64,000 nt of DNA, taken from Prevotella sp. GTDB taxonomy: Bacteria; Bacteroidota; Bacteroidia; Bacteroidales; Bacteroidaceae. The DNA lies in the NCBI GenBank assembly GCA_022511065.1, contig JAFLSG010000006.1, positions 1 through 64,000 of the forward strand, given 5' to 3'. Shown here one piece after another: positions 38,949 to 48,900 of this stretch. Every line of letters starts with the position of its first letter. The first letter of the stretch is position 1. The notes under the pieces are model-generated. The model did not search any database. It was not told where the DNA came from and saw only the letters and a list, made by a program, of their open reading frames with translations. A program made the position numbers and the translations under genes.

Positions 38949-39614
38949 ATGAAGAAAAGAATGAAGAATATGAAGAAAATGCTATTATGCCTGATGGCTG
39001 CCGCAACGGTTATCTGCGGCTGCCGCAACTCGGGCGAGTGCCGCATCAGCGGTACGGTGAACGGAGAGCAGTATGAAGGGAAGCGCATCTTCCTCGTACC
39101 GCTCTATGGCCCTGCCACGGCAGAGACCGTAGATTCCGTGGAAATCAAGAACGGCAAGTTTGCCTTCACGCCCGACTCGATGCAGATGTATAAGATTCTG
39201 CTCGACTATCATTTCCGTTTCGGGCTGCAACCGCTGCTCGTGGTTGGTGAGCCAGGTGACATCACGGTGACGATAGACTCCGTAAGCCATGCCTATGGCA
39301 CACCGCAGAATGATTCCCTTGAGCAATGGAAGACCCACAAGGAAATGCACGACAAGCAGCTTCTGATGATGCGCAAAAACATCGAGAACTTGAAAATGGC
39401 TGGCCGCATGGAGGAAGCAGATAGTCTGAAGCAGTACGCCGACAGTTTCCACCTCGTGCATAAGAACTACACGCGCCGTATGGCAGAGGACCTGAAAGAA
39501 GGTCCGCTGCATGAATTCCTCAAGAGCCTCTATCCGCTGACCTACCAGCGCAAATACCCCGACGGTCGTACCGTGACAATGAATGCTGACACGAATGAAG
39601 AGATTCCTGAGTAA
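38949..39614 (+). CDS. DUF4369-like lipoprotein without a C-terminal thioredoxin domain
   Basis: Lipobox VICGC; CRISGTVNGEQYEGKRIFLVPLYGPATAETVDSVEIKNGKFAF. Confidence 0.7.
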   Translation: MKKRMKNMKKMLLCLMAAATVICGCRNSGECRISGTVNGEQYEGKRIFLVPLYGPATAETVDSVEIKNGKFAFTPDSMQMYKILLDYHFRFGLQPLLVVGEPGDITVTIDSVSHAYGTPQNDSLEQWKTHKEMHDKQLLMMRKNIENLKMAGRMEEADSLKQYADSFHLVHKNYTRRMAEDLKEGPLHEFLKSLYPLTYQRKYPDGRTVTMNADTNEEIPE

Positions 39615-41286
39615 GCACGCAGACCTTCTGCTGACTTTAGTGTTCGGCTTGGCGGTGTTCCTGTTCTGGAAACTCCGCTATCCGTTTGCGCTGACCTATC
39701 AGGAGCAGTTTCAGTTCTTCCTGTTCGATGGGGATTACTTTGCAGAGCGGATGGCAGAGCCAGGAGGACTTGCACGCTATGTGGCTGAGTTCCTTGTGCA
39801 GTTCTATAATGGCGTGACCATCGGTGCGGCAATTCTTGCCGTGCTGTTCATGACCATTCAACTACTGACATGGCAACTGATGAAGAAATCCTGCGATGGC
39901 TCTTGGTACCCGCAGAGTTTTCTGCCACCTCTCATGCTGTGGTATGCGATGGGCGATGAGAACGTGATGCTGACATACACCGTGGCACTTATTATGGCAA
40001 TGGCAATGACATTAGTTCTCCAGCAATTCAAGGAAAGCGGGGTGAACAAGTGGATATGGTGGGGAAGCCTTATCATCGCGATTCCCCTACTCTACTGGTT
40101 ACTTGGCCCGATGGTGCTGTTTGTGGCAATAGCTGTGATGCCCGTGTCCGTTCTCTATGCCGCAGCGTGTATCTTCTTGAGCGCACGGATGCTACCCTTC
40201 CCACTCCAAAGGCTATTGCTCGGCATTGACTATTACCGTTTCCCCGAAACGCTGCCATACATATTGATGGCGATACCCGTTGTCATCTTCTTGTTGGCAT
40301 ATTGCACCCGCTTTCTGCCGAAAGCAAAGAGTTGGATGGTTGGGGCTGCAGCAGTGGTTGTGGCAGTTATCGGACTGATGTGTGGGTTTGGCTTCGAGGA
40401 AAAGAAATACGAACTGATAGAATACGACTATTTGGTGCGCATCAAGGACTGGAACGGTATCATCGCCAAAGCAGACAAGCAGACACCTGACCTGCCGATG
40501 AGCGTATGCGCCACCAATCTGGCATTGGCAATGACCAACCAATTGGGAGAGCGGGCTTTCGACTTCTATCAGCGGTCGAGCGAGGGACTATTGCCACCCT
40601 TTGAGCGCAACTTTGCCACAACGATGCTGACTGGCGAGGCTTATTTCCACTTAGGACTGGTAAACACGGCGCAACGCTTTGCCTTTGAAGCGATGGAGGC
40701 CATACCGAACTACAACAAGAGTGCCCGTGCGGTGAAACGGCTGGCAGAGACAAACCTGATAAACGGACAATATGAGGTGGCAAGGAAATACCTGCGGATG
40801 TTGGAAAAGACAATCTTCTACCGCCCGTGGGCAAAGCGCACCATGACGCTATTAGGGGATGAGCAGAAAATTGACACGCATCCGCTCTATGGTACTTTGC
40901 GGAAATATCGTCTGCAAGAGGATTTTCTATTTAGCGACCAGGAGTTGGATAAGATATGCGGGCAACTATTCCTACACAACCAACAGAACCAGATGGCGGC
41001 GCAATATCTGCTGATGGCTCCCTTGCTCGACCGGGACATTCCCCGTTTTATGCAGTATGTGCAGGTGGTGCAGAACCGCATACAATACAATCCCCGCAGT
41101 TGTCAGGAGGCGATAGCCTTTGCATTTATGCAACAGCGCCAGCAACCGCCACGAGGCGTGGTCAATCAGATGATACTGCAACAGATGAATGACTTCGCAC
41201 GCATCTATTCGGCGGGCGGGAAGAATGCGCCGGAATTGGAAAGATTCAGAAACACGGTATGGTATTACTTAACGGTAGGAAAATGA
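39595..41286 (+). CDS. DUF6057-like polytopic membrane protein, paralogue B
   Basis: YPFALTYQEQFQFFLFDGDYFAERMAEPGG; co-linear with paralogue A. Confidence 0.65.
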   Translation: MKRFLSKHADLLLTLVFGLAVFLFWKLRYPFALTYQEQFQFFLFDGDYFAERMAEPGGLARYVAEFLVQFYNGVTIGAAILAVLFMTIQLLTWQLMKKSCDGSWYPQSFLPPLMLWYAMGDENVMLTYTVALIMAMAMTLVLQQFKESGVNKWIWWGSLIIAIPLLYWLLGPMVLFVAIAVMPVSVLYAAACIFLSARMLPFPLQRLLLGIDYYRFPETLPYILMAIPVVIFLLAYCTRFLPKAKSWMVGAAAVVVAVIGLMCGFGFEEKKYELIEYDYLVRIKDWNGIIAKADKQTPDLPMSVCATNLALAMTNQLGERAFDFYQRSSEGLLPPFERNFATTMLTGEAYFHLGLVNTAQRFAFEAMEAIPNYNKSARAVKRLAETNLINGQYEVARKYLRMLEKTIFYRPWAKRTMTLLGDEQKIDTHPLYGTLRKYRLQEDFLFSDQELDKICGQLFLHNQQNQMAAQYLLMAPLLDRDIPRFMQYVQVVQNRIQYNPRSCQEAIAFAFMQQRQQPPRGVVNQMILQQMNDFARIYSAGGKNAPELERFRNTVWYYLTVGK

Positions 41287-42767
41287 GAAAGACAACAAGC
41301 ATACGGTTCTTGGGGGGGGTATCATTCCTTGTCCTCCTACTGCTGACGGCCTGCACCCACAAGGTGGAGAACCCCACGGCGGTAAACGAACTGCCGAAGA
41401 TATACCCCGACTACGCGGGGGTGACGATTCCCGTAGAGATTGCCCCGCTGAACTTCAACTACATCGGCGGAGAGGCTGACCGAATAGATGTAGTGGTCAA
41501 GGGCAGCAAGGGAGGCGAGTTGCATACGCAAGGCGAATATGCTGACTTTGACATTGACGACTGGCATCGGATGACAGAGCAGAACAAAGGTGGTACGCTG
41601 ACCTTCACCGTTTGCGTGGAGCAAGATGGAAAATGGCTACAATACAAGGACTTCACCGTCAATATCAGTCCATATGCGCTCGATGAATGGGGACTGACCT
41701 ACCGCCGCATTGCACCCGGCTATGAGGTATTCAGTAAGATGGGGCTCTATCAGCGCGACCTCACGAACTTTGATGAGTTTGCCATCATTGAGAATACGCA
41801 AGTGCCGGGCATGTGTGTGAATTGCCATACCGCCCAACAGACCAACCCAGACAAGTTTGTCTTCCACGTGCGTGGAGACCACGGCGCCACGATGTTTCAG
41901 ATAGACGGAAAGCGGGAATGGCTGAAAGCAAACAACGACCAGTTGGGCGGCTCAATGGTCTATCCCTACTGGCATCCAAGCGGAAAATACTGCGCTTTCT
42001 CCACCAATCAGACGCGGCAGGGCTTCCATGTTGTGCCTAACGAGCGCATTGAGGTGTTTGACCTGTCGAGCGATGTATTTGTCTATAACCCAGAAACGCA
42101 CGAGGTGCTTACCGACTCGCTGCTCTCTACAAAGGAATGGAGCGAAAACTCACCCGTGTTCTCGCCAGATGGCCACACCTTATATTATATGACGTGCCAC
42201 CAGATGGAATACCCCGCCCACTACAAAGAGGAGAAGTATAACCTTTGCAAGATTGCGTTTGACCCAGAGACGGGCAAGTTTGGCGAGCGGGTGGATACGC
42301 TCTTCAATGCCGTGGCAATGGGTAAAAGCCTGACATGGCCACGCCCTTCATACGACGGGAGATATATGATGTTCACGCTGATGGACTACGGTTACTTCTC
42401 CATCTGGCACGAAGAGAGCGACCAATGGCTGCTCGACCTGCAGACGGGAGAGGCGCGGGAGATGAAAGAGGTGAACAGTCCCAAGGCGGACAGTTACCAC
42501 AACTGGAGCCTGAATTCCCACTGGTTTGTATTCACCAGTCGGCGAGACGATGGATATTACAGCCGCCTCTATTTGGCAAGCATTGACGAAAAGGGTAATA
42601 TCTCCAAGCCGTTCATGCTGCCGCAGCGGAATCCACAGGAGTATTACGGGGAGAGCATCTACTCCTTCAATACCCCCGACTTTACCAAGAAGAAAGTGGA
42701 GTTTGATGCCTACAACGCCGGGCAGGAGATTCTTTCAGACAAGCGGGTAGCGACTAAGGTAAGGTAA
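41283..42767 (+). CDS. TolB-like propeller lipoprotein with CVNCH motif, paralogue B
   Basis: Lipobox LLTAC; IYPDYAGVTIPVEIAPLNF; CVNCHT at 41814-41828; ATGA overlap. Confidence 0.75.
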   Translation: MRKTTSIRFLGGVSFLVLLLLTACTHKVENPTAVNELPKIYPDYAGVTIPVEIAPLNFNYIGGEADRIDVVVKGSKGGELHTQGEYADFDIDDWHRMTEQNKGGTLTFTVCVEQDGKWLQYKDFTVNISPYALDEWGLTYRRIAPGYEVFSKMGLYQRDLTNFDEFAIIENTQVPGMCVNCHTAQQTNPDKFVFHVRGDHGATMFQIDGKREWLKANNDQLGGSMVYPYWHPSGKYCAFSTNQTRQGFHVVPNERIEVFDLSSDVFVYNPETHEVLTDSLLSTKEWSENSPVFSPDGHTLYYMTCHQMEYPAHYKEEKYNLCKIAFDPETGKFGERVDTLFNAVAMGKSLTWPRPSYDGRYMMFTLMDYGYFSIWHEESDQWLLDLQTGEAREMKEVNSPKADSYHNWSLNSHWFVFTSRRDDGYYSRLYLASIDEKGNISKPFMLPQRNPQEYYGESIYSFNTPDFTKKKVEFDAYNAGQEILSDKRVATKVR

Positions 42768-44202
42768 AGTGCCTTGCTTCCTGTTGCATCGCCCTTGCCA
42801 CATCATCGACATCGAAAGGAACCTTGCCCTTCCCTATTTCCGGGGCATTGAAGGACTTCAGGCAATTGTCGTAAAACTGAGGATGCTGCTGAGGCAAACA
42901 AAAAGGCTTCTTAGCGCGCCCATTGGCATCTATATAACAATAATAAGGCTTCCCGTACAAACCGTCATCCCGCTTGGAGGCAAAGACGAACCAACGCGAG
43001 TTGCTGCTCCATGAGTGATAGGTGTCACTCTTCGCGCTATTCACCACGCCGAGCGTATCAATGCGCCCCGTCTGCAAGTCCATCATCTGCAAATCTGCCT
43101 CGGGATGCCAGATGGGGAACGTGCCATAATCCGCAACGGTGTATAGCAGATAACGACCGTCAGGGCTGATGCGGGGATGACATACGGAGGCATCCTTATA
43201 ATTCACAAGCGTATCTACCTGTGTACCAATCGTTCCTGTCGCCTCGTCAAATCCGATGCGCACCAGACTATAGCGCAGTTTTTTAATCTCCGAAGGCAGA
43301 CTGACGCTGTCGGCAACACAATAGTAAATATGCTTCCCATCGGGAGAGAAAGTCGGGAATGTCTCAAAGTGCAGGCTATCGCTCAATAGCGGAGAGGAGA
43401 TAATCCGTTGCTTCTCCAAGTCTGCCACAAAGATATTCGACTCGGAATCATACACCTCCAAGCGCTTGCTTGCGTCGCTATGGAAGGCGGGGATAATCTT
43501 GTTGGTGGAATAGACAATATAACGCCCAGTGGGACTGAAGCCGAAATAGACGCTGCCGGGGATGTCCAACTTGCTTAACTTCCCACCCTGATTGAGGATG
43601 GCACCGCCACCCGCACCGCGCACATACATCATCGAGAGGTTAGGGTCTTGACTACCAAATGTGTGGCAATTCATGCAACGATTGTCCAACTGCTCATAAT
43701 GACCAAGGGCATTCACCTCGAAATTCTCCACGCAACGCTGCTGAATCTGCAAGTGATTCCATATCTCATAGTCTGGCTCAATCAAGCGATACGTGAGGTA
43801 AGGGTCTATCTCATCCTTCACCACATCCCATTGGAAACGTTGATACTGAATCCATTTGCCATCGACAAGCGCGGTAACGGTAACATATAATGGTTTGCCG
43901 GCAGCCTCTTTCAGCAACGCTTTCCATTCATCCATACCAAAAACCACCTCATTGCCCCGTGCATTCACTTTAATGGATTTCTGGTAAGGGTCAATCACCT
44001 CGGGAGCCTCAACCCTCACCTCCACCGCTTCGCAATCAGTCCGCAACAGGAAATTCAGCGGGGCGATGTTCTGCGGAATGGTGATATCACGATAGTCGGG
44101 ATAAATGGGCGCAGGTTCTTCAATGATGCTAACATTCTCCGGCACGGGCGTACAAGAGAGCAGACACCACAGGGCGAGCAGGGATATTACACAATGTTTC
44201 AT
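42754..44202 (-). CDS. TolB-like propeller lipoprotein with CMNCH motif, paralogue C
   Basis: Lipobox LLSC; IYPDYRDITIPQNIAPLNF; CMNCHT at 43677..43663. Confidence 0.75.
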   Translation of the reverse strand: MKHCVISLLALWCLLSCTPVPENVSIIEEPAPIYPDYRDITIPQNIAPLNFLLRTDCEAVEVRVEAPEVIDPYQKSIKVNARGNEVVFGMDEWKALLKEAAGKPLYVTVTALVDGKWIQYQRFQWDVVKDEIDPYLTYRLIEPDYEIWNHLQIQQRCVENFEVNALGHYEQLDNRCMNCHTFGSQDPNLSMMYVRGAGGGAILNQGGKLSKLDIPGSVYFGFSPTGRYIVYSTNKIIPAFHSDASKRLEVYDSESNIFVADLEKQRIISSPLLSDSLHFETFPTFSPDGKHIYYCVADSVSLPSEIKKLRYSLVRIGFDEATGTIGTQVDTLVNYKDASVCHPRISPDGRYLLYTVADYGTFPIWHPEADLQMMDLQTGRIDTLGVVNSAKSDTYHSWSSNSRWFVFASKRDDGLYGKPYYCYIDANGRAKKPFCLPQQHPQFYDNCLKSFNAPEIGKGKVPFDVDDVARAMQQEARHFTLP

Positions 44203-45623
44203 ATTTCCGGCGCTTTAACCTTATCAAAATAATACCAATAACTCCCCTTGAAGCGGGCGTTACCGCGCTGTTTATTGTAGTCCATAAAGCGTTGCACTAT
44301 GTCAGGGCGCTGAATGTATCGCCGCCACTCCTCTTGCGGGGCATCCGAACCGGCAAGCCAAATGCAAAGTGCTTCCTGATAGAGCGTTTTGACGCGTGGT
44401 TTGCCCGTTTCCATGCAATAGCGGTCATAGTCGCGCTTGAAGTTAGCGATGTCTTTTAGCAGCAGATTGCTGCACAGGATATAGTCAAGTGCAACGGTGT
44501 TGTCGGGATTCGTATCAAGTAGTTGCATCATCAGGAAATGGGCATTGTCGGTAGTGGTGATGGTGTCATGGCGGTTCACGAAACGCATCTTGTCCCGATA
44601 GATACTCTCCCCGTTTGCCCTGATATTCCGCGCCCAAGCCCGATAGGCGAGGGTCTTGTCAAGCAGCCGCAAGTATTTCTCAGCCGCCAATGTGTCACCG
44701 CTGACAATGCTGCACTCCGCCAATCGTCGTATCATTCTGACATTACGATTATCGCGACTGAACACGTTGGCCATCATGGCAGCCCGCTCGGTGAAAGTCA
44801 TATCGCCCAAAACCCAATAGAGTTCGTTCATGTTGCGGATGGTCAATAGCGGCGTTTCCGGGCCGATTTTATAGAAAGTGCCTAATTCATTGGGCGTGAA
44901 TGACAACAAGTGGTCGGGAAGTTGCCCGCGCTGTGCCTGCACGAGGTTATAGAAGAAAAGCATTTCCTTCGTCCATTGCTCCGAACCTTCCACCATCCCA
45001 ATGACTTTTCCGTAGTTGCCGAAATAATATTCATTATCTACCGCAAAGTCTTTTTCTAAGATAAAATCAGGCATTCCGACCTTCTTGATTTGCGGAAAAC
45101 CAAAAAGCAAGTAGGCAGGAAGAAGGGAGGTTGCCAAGCAGATGCATCGCAATCCCCATCTCCGTTTTCCCCTTTGACCTTTGATGAAAGATACCAACCA
45201 CAGTACACACGCCCAGCCTATCATCGAGATAGTGGAGGAGAGGCGGTAGGTATGACTGAAATGGCAGACGGCGAAAAACGTCATCACACCGATGGAAACC
45301 GCAAAGGCAACGTGCCGATTGCATCCGAAATTCTTGAGCGCAAGATGCAATATGCCCCCAAGCGCAAGTAGGCAGAGGGTCACAAGGGTTGCCCCCACAT
45401 ATAAATAATAGAAGAACTGCGTCAGGAAATCACCCACCAATACCGCCAATCCACCAGGATGCTCAAAATAAGTAGAGACATAATCCCACGACCAGAGGAA
45501 TATCTGACTCTGCTCCTGATAGAAGAAATGGTAGGGATAGCAGAACTGGAAGAACACGAAACAGGCACAAGCCCACAGGACTCCCAGCACTACTTGGTAA
45601 TATCTTCCGCAGAACTCTCTCAT
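44199..45623 (-). CDS. DUF6057-like polytopic membrane protein, paralogue C
   Basis: YPYHFFYQEQSQIFLWSWDYVSTYFEHPGG; coupled to both neighbours by 4-nt overlaps. Confidence 0.65.
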   Translation of the reverse strand: MREFCGRYYQVVLGVLWACACFVFFQFCYPYHFFYQEQSQIFLWSWDYVSTYFEHPGGLAVLVGDFLTQFFYYLYVGATLVTLCLLALGGILHLALKNFGCNRHVAFAVSIGVMTFFAVCHFSHTYRLSSTISMIGWACVLWLVSFIKGQRGKRRWGLRCICLATSLLPAYLLFGFPQIKKVGMPDFILEKDFAVDNEYYFGNYGKVIGMVEGSEQWTKEMLFFYNLVQAQRGQLPDHLLSFTPNELGTFYKIGPETPLLTIRNMNELYWVLGDMTFTERAAMMANVFSRDNRNVRMIRRLAECSIVSGDTLAAEKYLRLLDKTLAYRAWARNIRANGESIYRDKMRFVNRHDTITTTDNAHFLMMQLLDTNPDNTVALDYILCSNLLLKDIANFKRDYDRYCMETGKPRVKTLYQEALCIWLAGSDAPQEEWRRYIQRPDIVQRFMDYNKQRGNARFKGSYWYYFDKVKAPEI

Positions 45624-46648
45624 CCCAAGATGCGCTCCAACTCGTCAAGATCCTCGTCCGTCGTTGCCCAACTGGTCACGAAACGGCAGATGGTGCGGTG
45701 CTTGTCTGCCTGTCCCCAATGCGTGAACACCACTTCCTTGCTCAACTCATCCACCGTCTTGTTGGGAATGATGATGAACTGCTGATTGGTCGGCGAGTCG
45801 ATATAGAACTCAAAGCCCTTCTTTACAAAGATGTCCTTCATCCGCATCGCCATCTTGATGGCGTGACGAGAGAGGTCGAAGTAGAGGTTATCCGTGAACA
45901 ATGCCTCGAACTGCAACCCGATAAGCGCACCTTTGGCAATCACTGCGCCGTGCTGCTTCTGGATGGAGAAGAAGTGCTTGTGCGCATTCTGATGCGTGAA
46001 GACCACCGCCTCTCCGCATAAAGCACCTATCTTTGTGCCTCCGATATAGAACACATCGCAGTGGCGCGCGAGGTAAGGCAAGGTGATGTCGCACCCGTCT
46101 GCCATCAGGCCATAGCCCAATCGCGCCCCGTCGATGTATAGGGGAATCTCATATTTCTGGCAGACTTGGTAAATCGCATCCAACTCTTGAGCGGTATAGA
46201 GTGTACCGAACTCGGTCGGGAAAGTGATGTAAACAAGTCCGGGGAACACCGCATGGGCATTATTTCCGTCGTGTACGAAGTCGTCAAGATACTTGTCAAG
46301 CACCTTTGACTCCAACTTCCCGTCTTTCTCAGGCAGCGTGATAATCTTATGTTCCGTGAACTCCACGGCGCCCGCCTCGTGCACATTGATATGCCCCGAA
46401 CTCACGCAAATCACGCCCTCATACTGATAGAGCATCGAGTCGATGGTCGTCGCATTCGTCTGCGTGCCGCCCGTCAGGAAATAAATCTGGGCCTCCGGCA
46501 GTCCGCACGCCTCGCGGATGCGCTCCTTTGCCCGCTCGCTAAACTCGTCAAATCCGTAGGGGGTGGGCCGGGCATCATTATGCCTCACCAGATTCTCTAA
46601 CACTTTCGGGTGCGCCCCGTTATTGTAGTCACATTCAAATGAAATCAT
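45620..46648 (-). CDS. ltaE: Low-specificity L-threonine aldolase / beta-eliminating lyase
   Basis: FECDYNNGAHPKVLENL; FLTGGTQTNATTIDSML; YIGGTKIGALCGEAVVF (PLP Lys). Confidence 0.85.
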   Translation of the reverse strand: MISFECDYNNGAHPKVLENLVRHNDARPTPYGFDEFSERAKERIREACGLPEAQIYFLTGGTQTNATTIDSMLYQYEGVICVSSGHINVHEAGAVEFTEHKIITLPEKDGKLESKVLDKYLDDFVHDGNNAHAVFPGLVYITFPTEFGTLYTAQELDAIYQVCQKYEIPLYIDGARLGYGLMADGCDITLPYLARHCDVFYIGGTKIGALCGEAVVFTHQNAHKHFFSIQKQHGAVIAKGALIGLQFEALFTDNLYFDLSRHAIKMAMRMKDIFVKKGFEFYIDSPTNQQFIIIPNKTVDELSKEVVFTHWGQADKHRTICRFVTSWATTDEDLDELERILG

Positions 46649-46659
46649 AGCATCGTATT

Positions 46660-47622
46660 TTAAAGAGACTCAAGCATCCTTTTTATTACCACGGAACAAC
46701 TGATTTCGCGGTTAGCCGCCTCGGGAATCACAATGGAATTAGGCGACTCGATGACCTCATCCGTCACGATAAGATTGCGGCGGACAGGCAGACAATGCAT
46801 AAACTTGCCGTCGTTCGTCCACGACATGTGCTCGGCATCCACCGTCCACGCCATATCCTTTGAGGTAATCTTTCCGTAGTCCGCCAGGTTGGTCACGCCC
46901 GGATTACTCCAGTTCTTGGCATAAATGAAGTCTGCGCCCTCAAAGGCTTTCCGCTGATTATACTCCACACGGGCATTGCCCACAAACTTCGGATCAAGTT
47001 CATAGCCCTCAGGATGGGTAACGACGAAGTCCACATCGGCGGCATTCATCCACTGCGCGAATGAGTTAGGCACAGCCTGTGGCAGGGCACGGCAGTGTGG
47101 TGCCCAGGTCAGCACAACCTTCGGGCGCGCCGTTTTCTTGTATTCCTCAATGGTGATAAGGTCGGCAAAAGCCTGAAGCGGATGCACCGTAGCCGTCTCC
47201 ATTGCGAACACAGGACGACCCGAATACTTGATAAACTGATTCAGCACGGTCTCGGCATAGTCATACTCACGGTCGGAAAGACCCGCGAAAGAGCGCACGC
47301 CGATAAGGTCGCAGTAGCATCCCATCACAGGAATCGCCTCCAACAGATGCTCCGACTTGTCCCCATCCATAATCACGCCACGCTCCGTCTCCAACTTCCA
47401 TGCGCCGGCATTCACGTCGAGCACGATGACATTCATGCCCAAGTTCATCGCTGCCTTCTGCGTAGAGAGGCGGGTGCGCAGGGAGTTATTGAAGAAAATC
47501 ATCATCAGGGTCTTGTTCTTACCCAGATGCTGATATTTGAAACGGTCGTTCTTGATCTCCTGTGCCTCGGCGAGTGCTTGACGGAGGTCGCCGATATCCT
47601 CCACATTGATAAAGCTCTTCAT
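46660..47622 (-). CDS. argF': N-acetyl/N-succinylornithine carbamoyltransferase
   Basis: MMIFFNNSLRTRLSTQKAAMNLGMNV; MDGDKSEHLLEAIPVMGCYCDLIGVRSF; HCLPVRRN. Confidence 0.9.
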   Translation of the reverse strand: MKSFINVEDIGDLRQALAEAQEIKNDRFKYQHLGKNKTLMMIFFNNSLRTRLSTQKAAMNLGMNVIVLDVNAGAWKLETERGVIMDGDKSEHLLEAIPVMGCYCDLIGVRSFAGLSDREYDYAETVLNQFIKYSGRPVFAMETATVHPLQAFADLITIEEYKKTARPKVVLTWAPHCRALPQAVPNSFAQWMNAADVDFVVTHPEGYELDPKFVGNARVEYNQRKAFEGADFIYAKNWSNPGVTNLADYGKITSKDMAWTVDAEHMSWTNDGKFMHCLPVRRNLIVTDEVIESPNSIVIPEAANREISCSVVIKRMLESL

Positions 47623-47655
47623 CTATCTTGTGATTTAATTCTATGCTATTTCAAC

Positions 47656-48900
47656 TTACGGGCGTATCTGCCCCTCTCCCTCAACGAACCATTTATAAGT
47701 GGTGATTTCCTCCAATGCCATCGGTCCGCGAGGTCCAAGTTTCTGGGTGCTGATGCCTATCTCCGCACCGAGACCGAACTGAGCGCCGTCGGTGAAAGAG
47801 GTTGGGGCATTCCAATAAACGCAGGCGGCATCCACGTGCAACTGGAATTTGCGGGCAACCTGCCCGTCTTGCGTGATGATTGCCTCACTATGCCCGCTCC
47901 CGTATCTGTCAATATGCGCCAAAGCCTCCTCAAGTGAGGCTACAGCCTTAACCGCAAGCTTATAGTCCATAAACTCCGTGCCGAAACTCTCGTCGGTGGC
48001 GGGTTCAAGTAAGGGATATCGACCTTCGAGGGAAGAAAGCGCCTGCGCATCGGCATAGATAACGACATGCTGCTCCGCCATCGGAGCAACAAGCTCTGCC
48101 AGTTCTCCAAGACGGCTCTCATGCACAAGCAAGCAATCAAGCGCATTGCAGACAGAGACGCGGCGGGTCTTGGCATTGTTAATGATAGCCTTACCCATCG
48201 TGAGGTCACCATCCTTGTCAAAGTAAGTATTCACCACGCCGGCTCCCGTCTCAATGACAGGCACGCGCGCCGTATCGCGAACGAAATCAATCAGCTTGCG
48301 CCCGCCACGCGGGATGCAAAGGTCAATATAGCCGACGGCATTCAGCATCTCGGCTGTTGCCTCATGGGTTGCGGGCAGCAGAGCCACGGCAGCGGTAGGA
48401 ACACCATAGCGGGTAAGTACCTCATGGATGACTGCCACTTCCTCGCGATTGGAGCAATCGGCATCCTTGCCGCCTTTCAGCACACAAGCGTTACCGCTCT
48501 TGAAACAAAGCGAGAATACATCGAACGTGACATTGGGGCGCGCCTCGTAAATCATGCCTATCACGCCAAATGGCACACTGACGCGGCACAACCGCAAACC
48601 ATTCTCCAATGTCCTTTCCTTTGTGATATGCCCAAGTGGGGAGGGAAGTTTGGCGACATTGCGCATATCCGAGGCAATGCCTTCCAAGCGACTTTCGGTC
48701 AGCAGCAGACGGTCATAGAGCGGATTCGTGCGCTCCATCTTCTCCAAATCCTCCGCATTTGTCTTAAGGATTCGCACCTTATTATATATAAGGTGGTCGG
48801 CCACGGCCCGGAGTATCTCGTTACGCTCCTCGTCCGTCATCAAGGCAAGATGCTTGGCGGCTTGCCTTACCTGCTCGAAAGTTTCCTTCAGTTTCATCAT
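47656..48900 (-). CDS. proA: Glutamate-5-semialdehyde dehydrogenase
   Basis: [38 protein letters not shown]; adjacent to proB. Confidence 0.94.
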   Translation of the reverse strand: MMKLKETFEQVRQAAKHLALMTDEERNEILRAVADHLIYNKVRILKTNAEDLEKMERTNPLYDRLLLTESRLEGIASDMRNVAKLPSPLGHITKERTLENGLRLCRVSVPFGVIGMIYEARPNVTFDVFSLCFKSGNACVLKGGKDADCSNREEVAVIHEVLTRYGVPTAAVALLPATHEATAEMLNAVGYIDLCIPRGGRKLIDFVRDTARVPVIETGAGVVNTYFDKDGDLTMGKAIINNAKTRRVSVCNALDCLLVHESRLGELAELVAPMAEQHVVIYADAQALSSLEGRYPLLEPATDESFGTEFMDYKLAVKAVASLEEALAHIDRYGSGHSEAIITQDGQVARKFQLHVDAACVYWNAPTSFTDGAQFGLGAEIGISTQKLGPRGPMALEEITTYKWFVEGEGQIRP

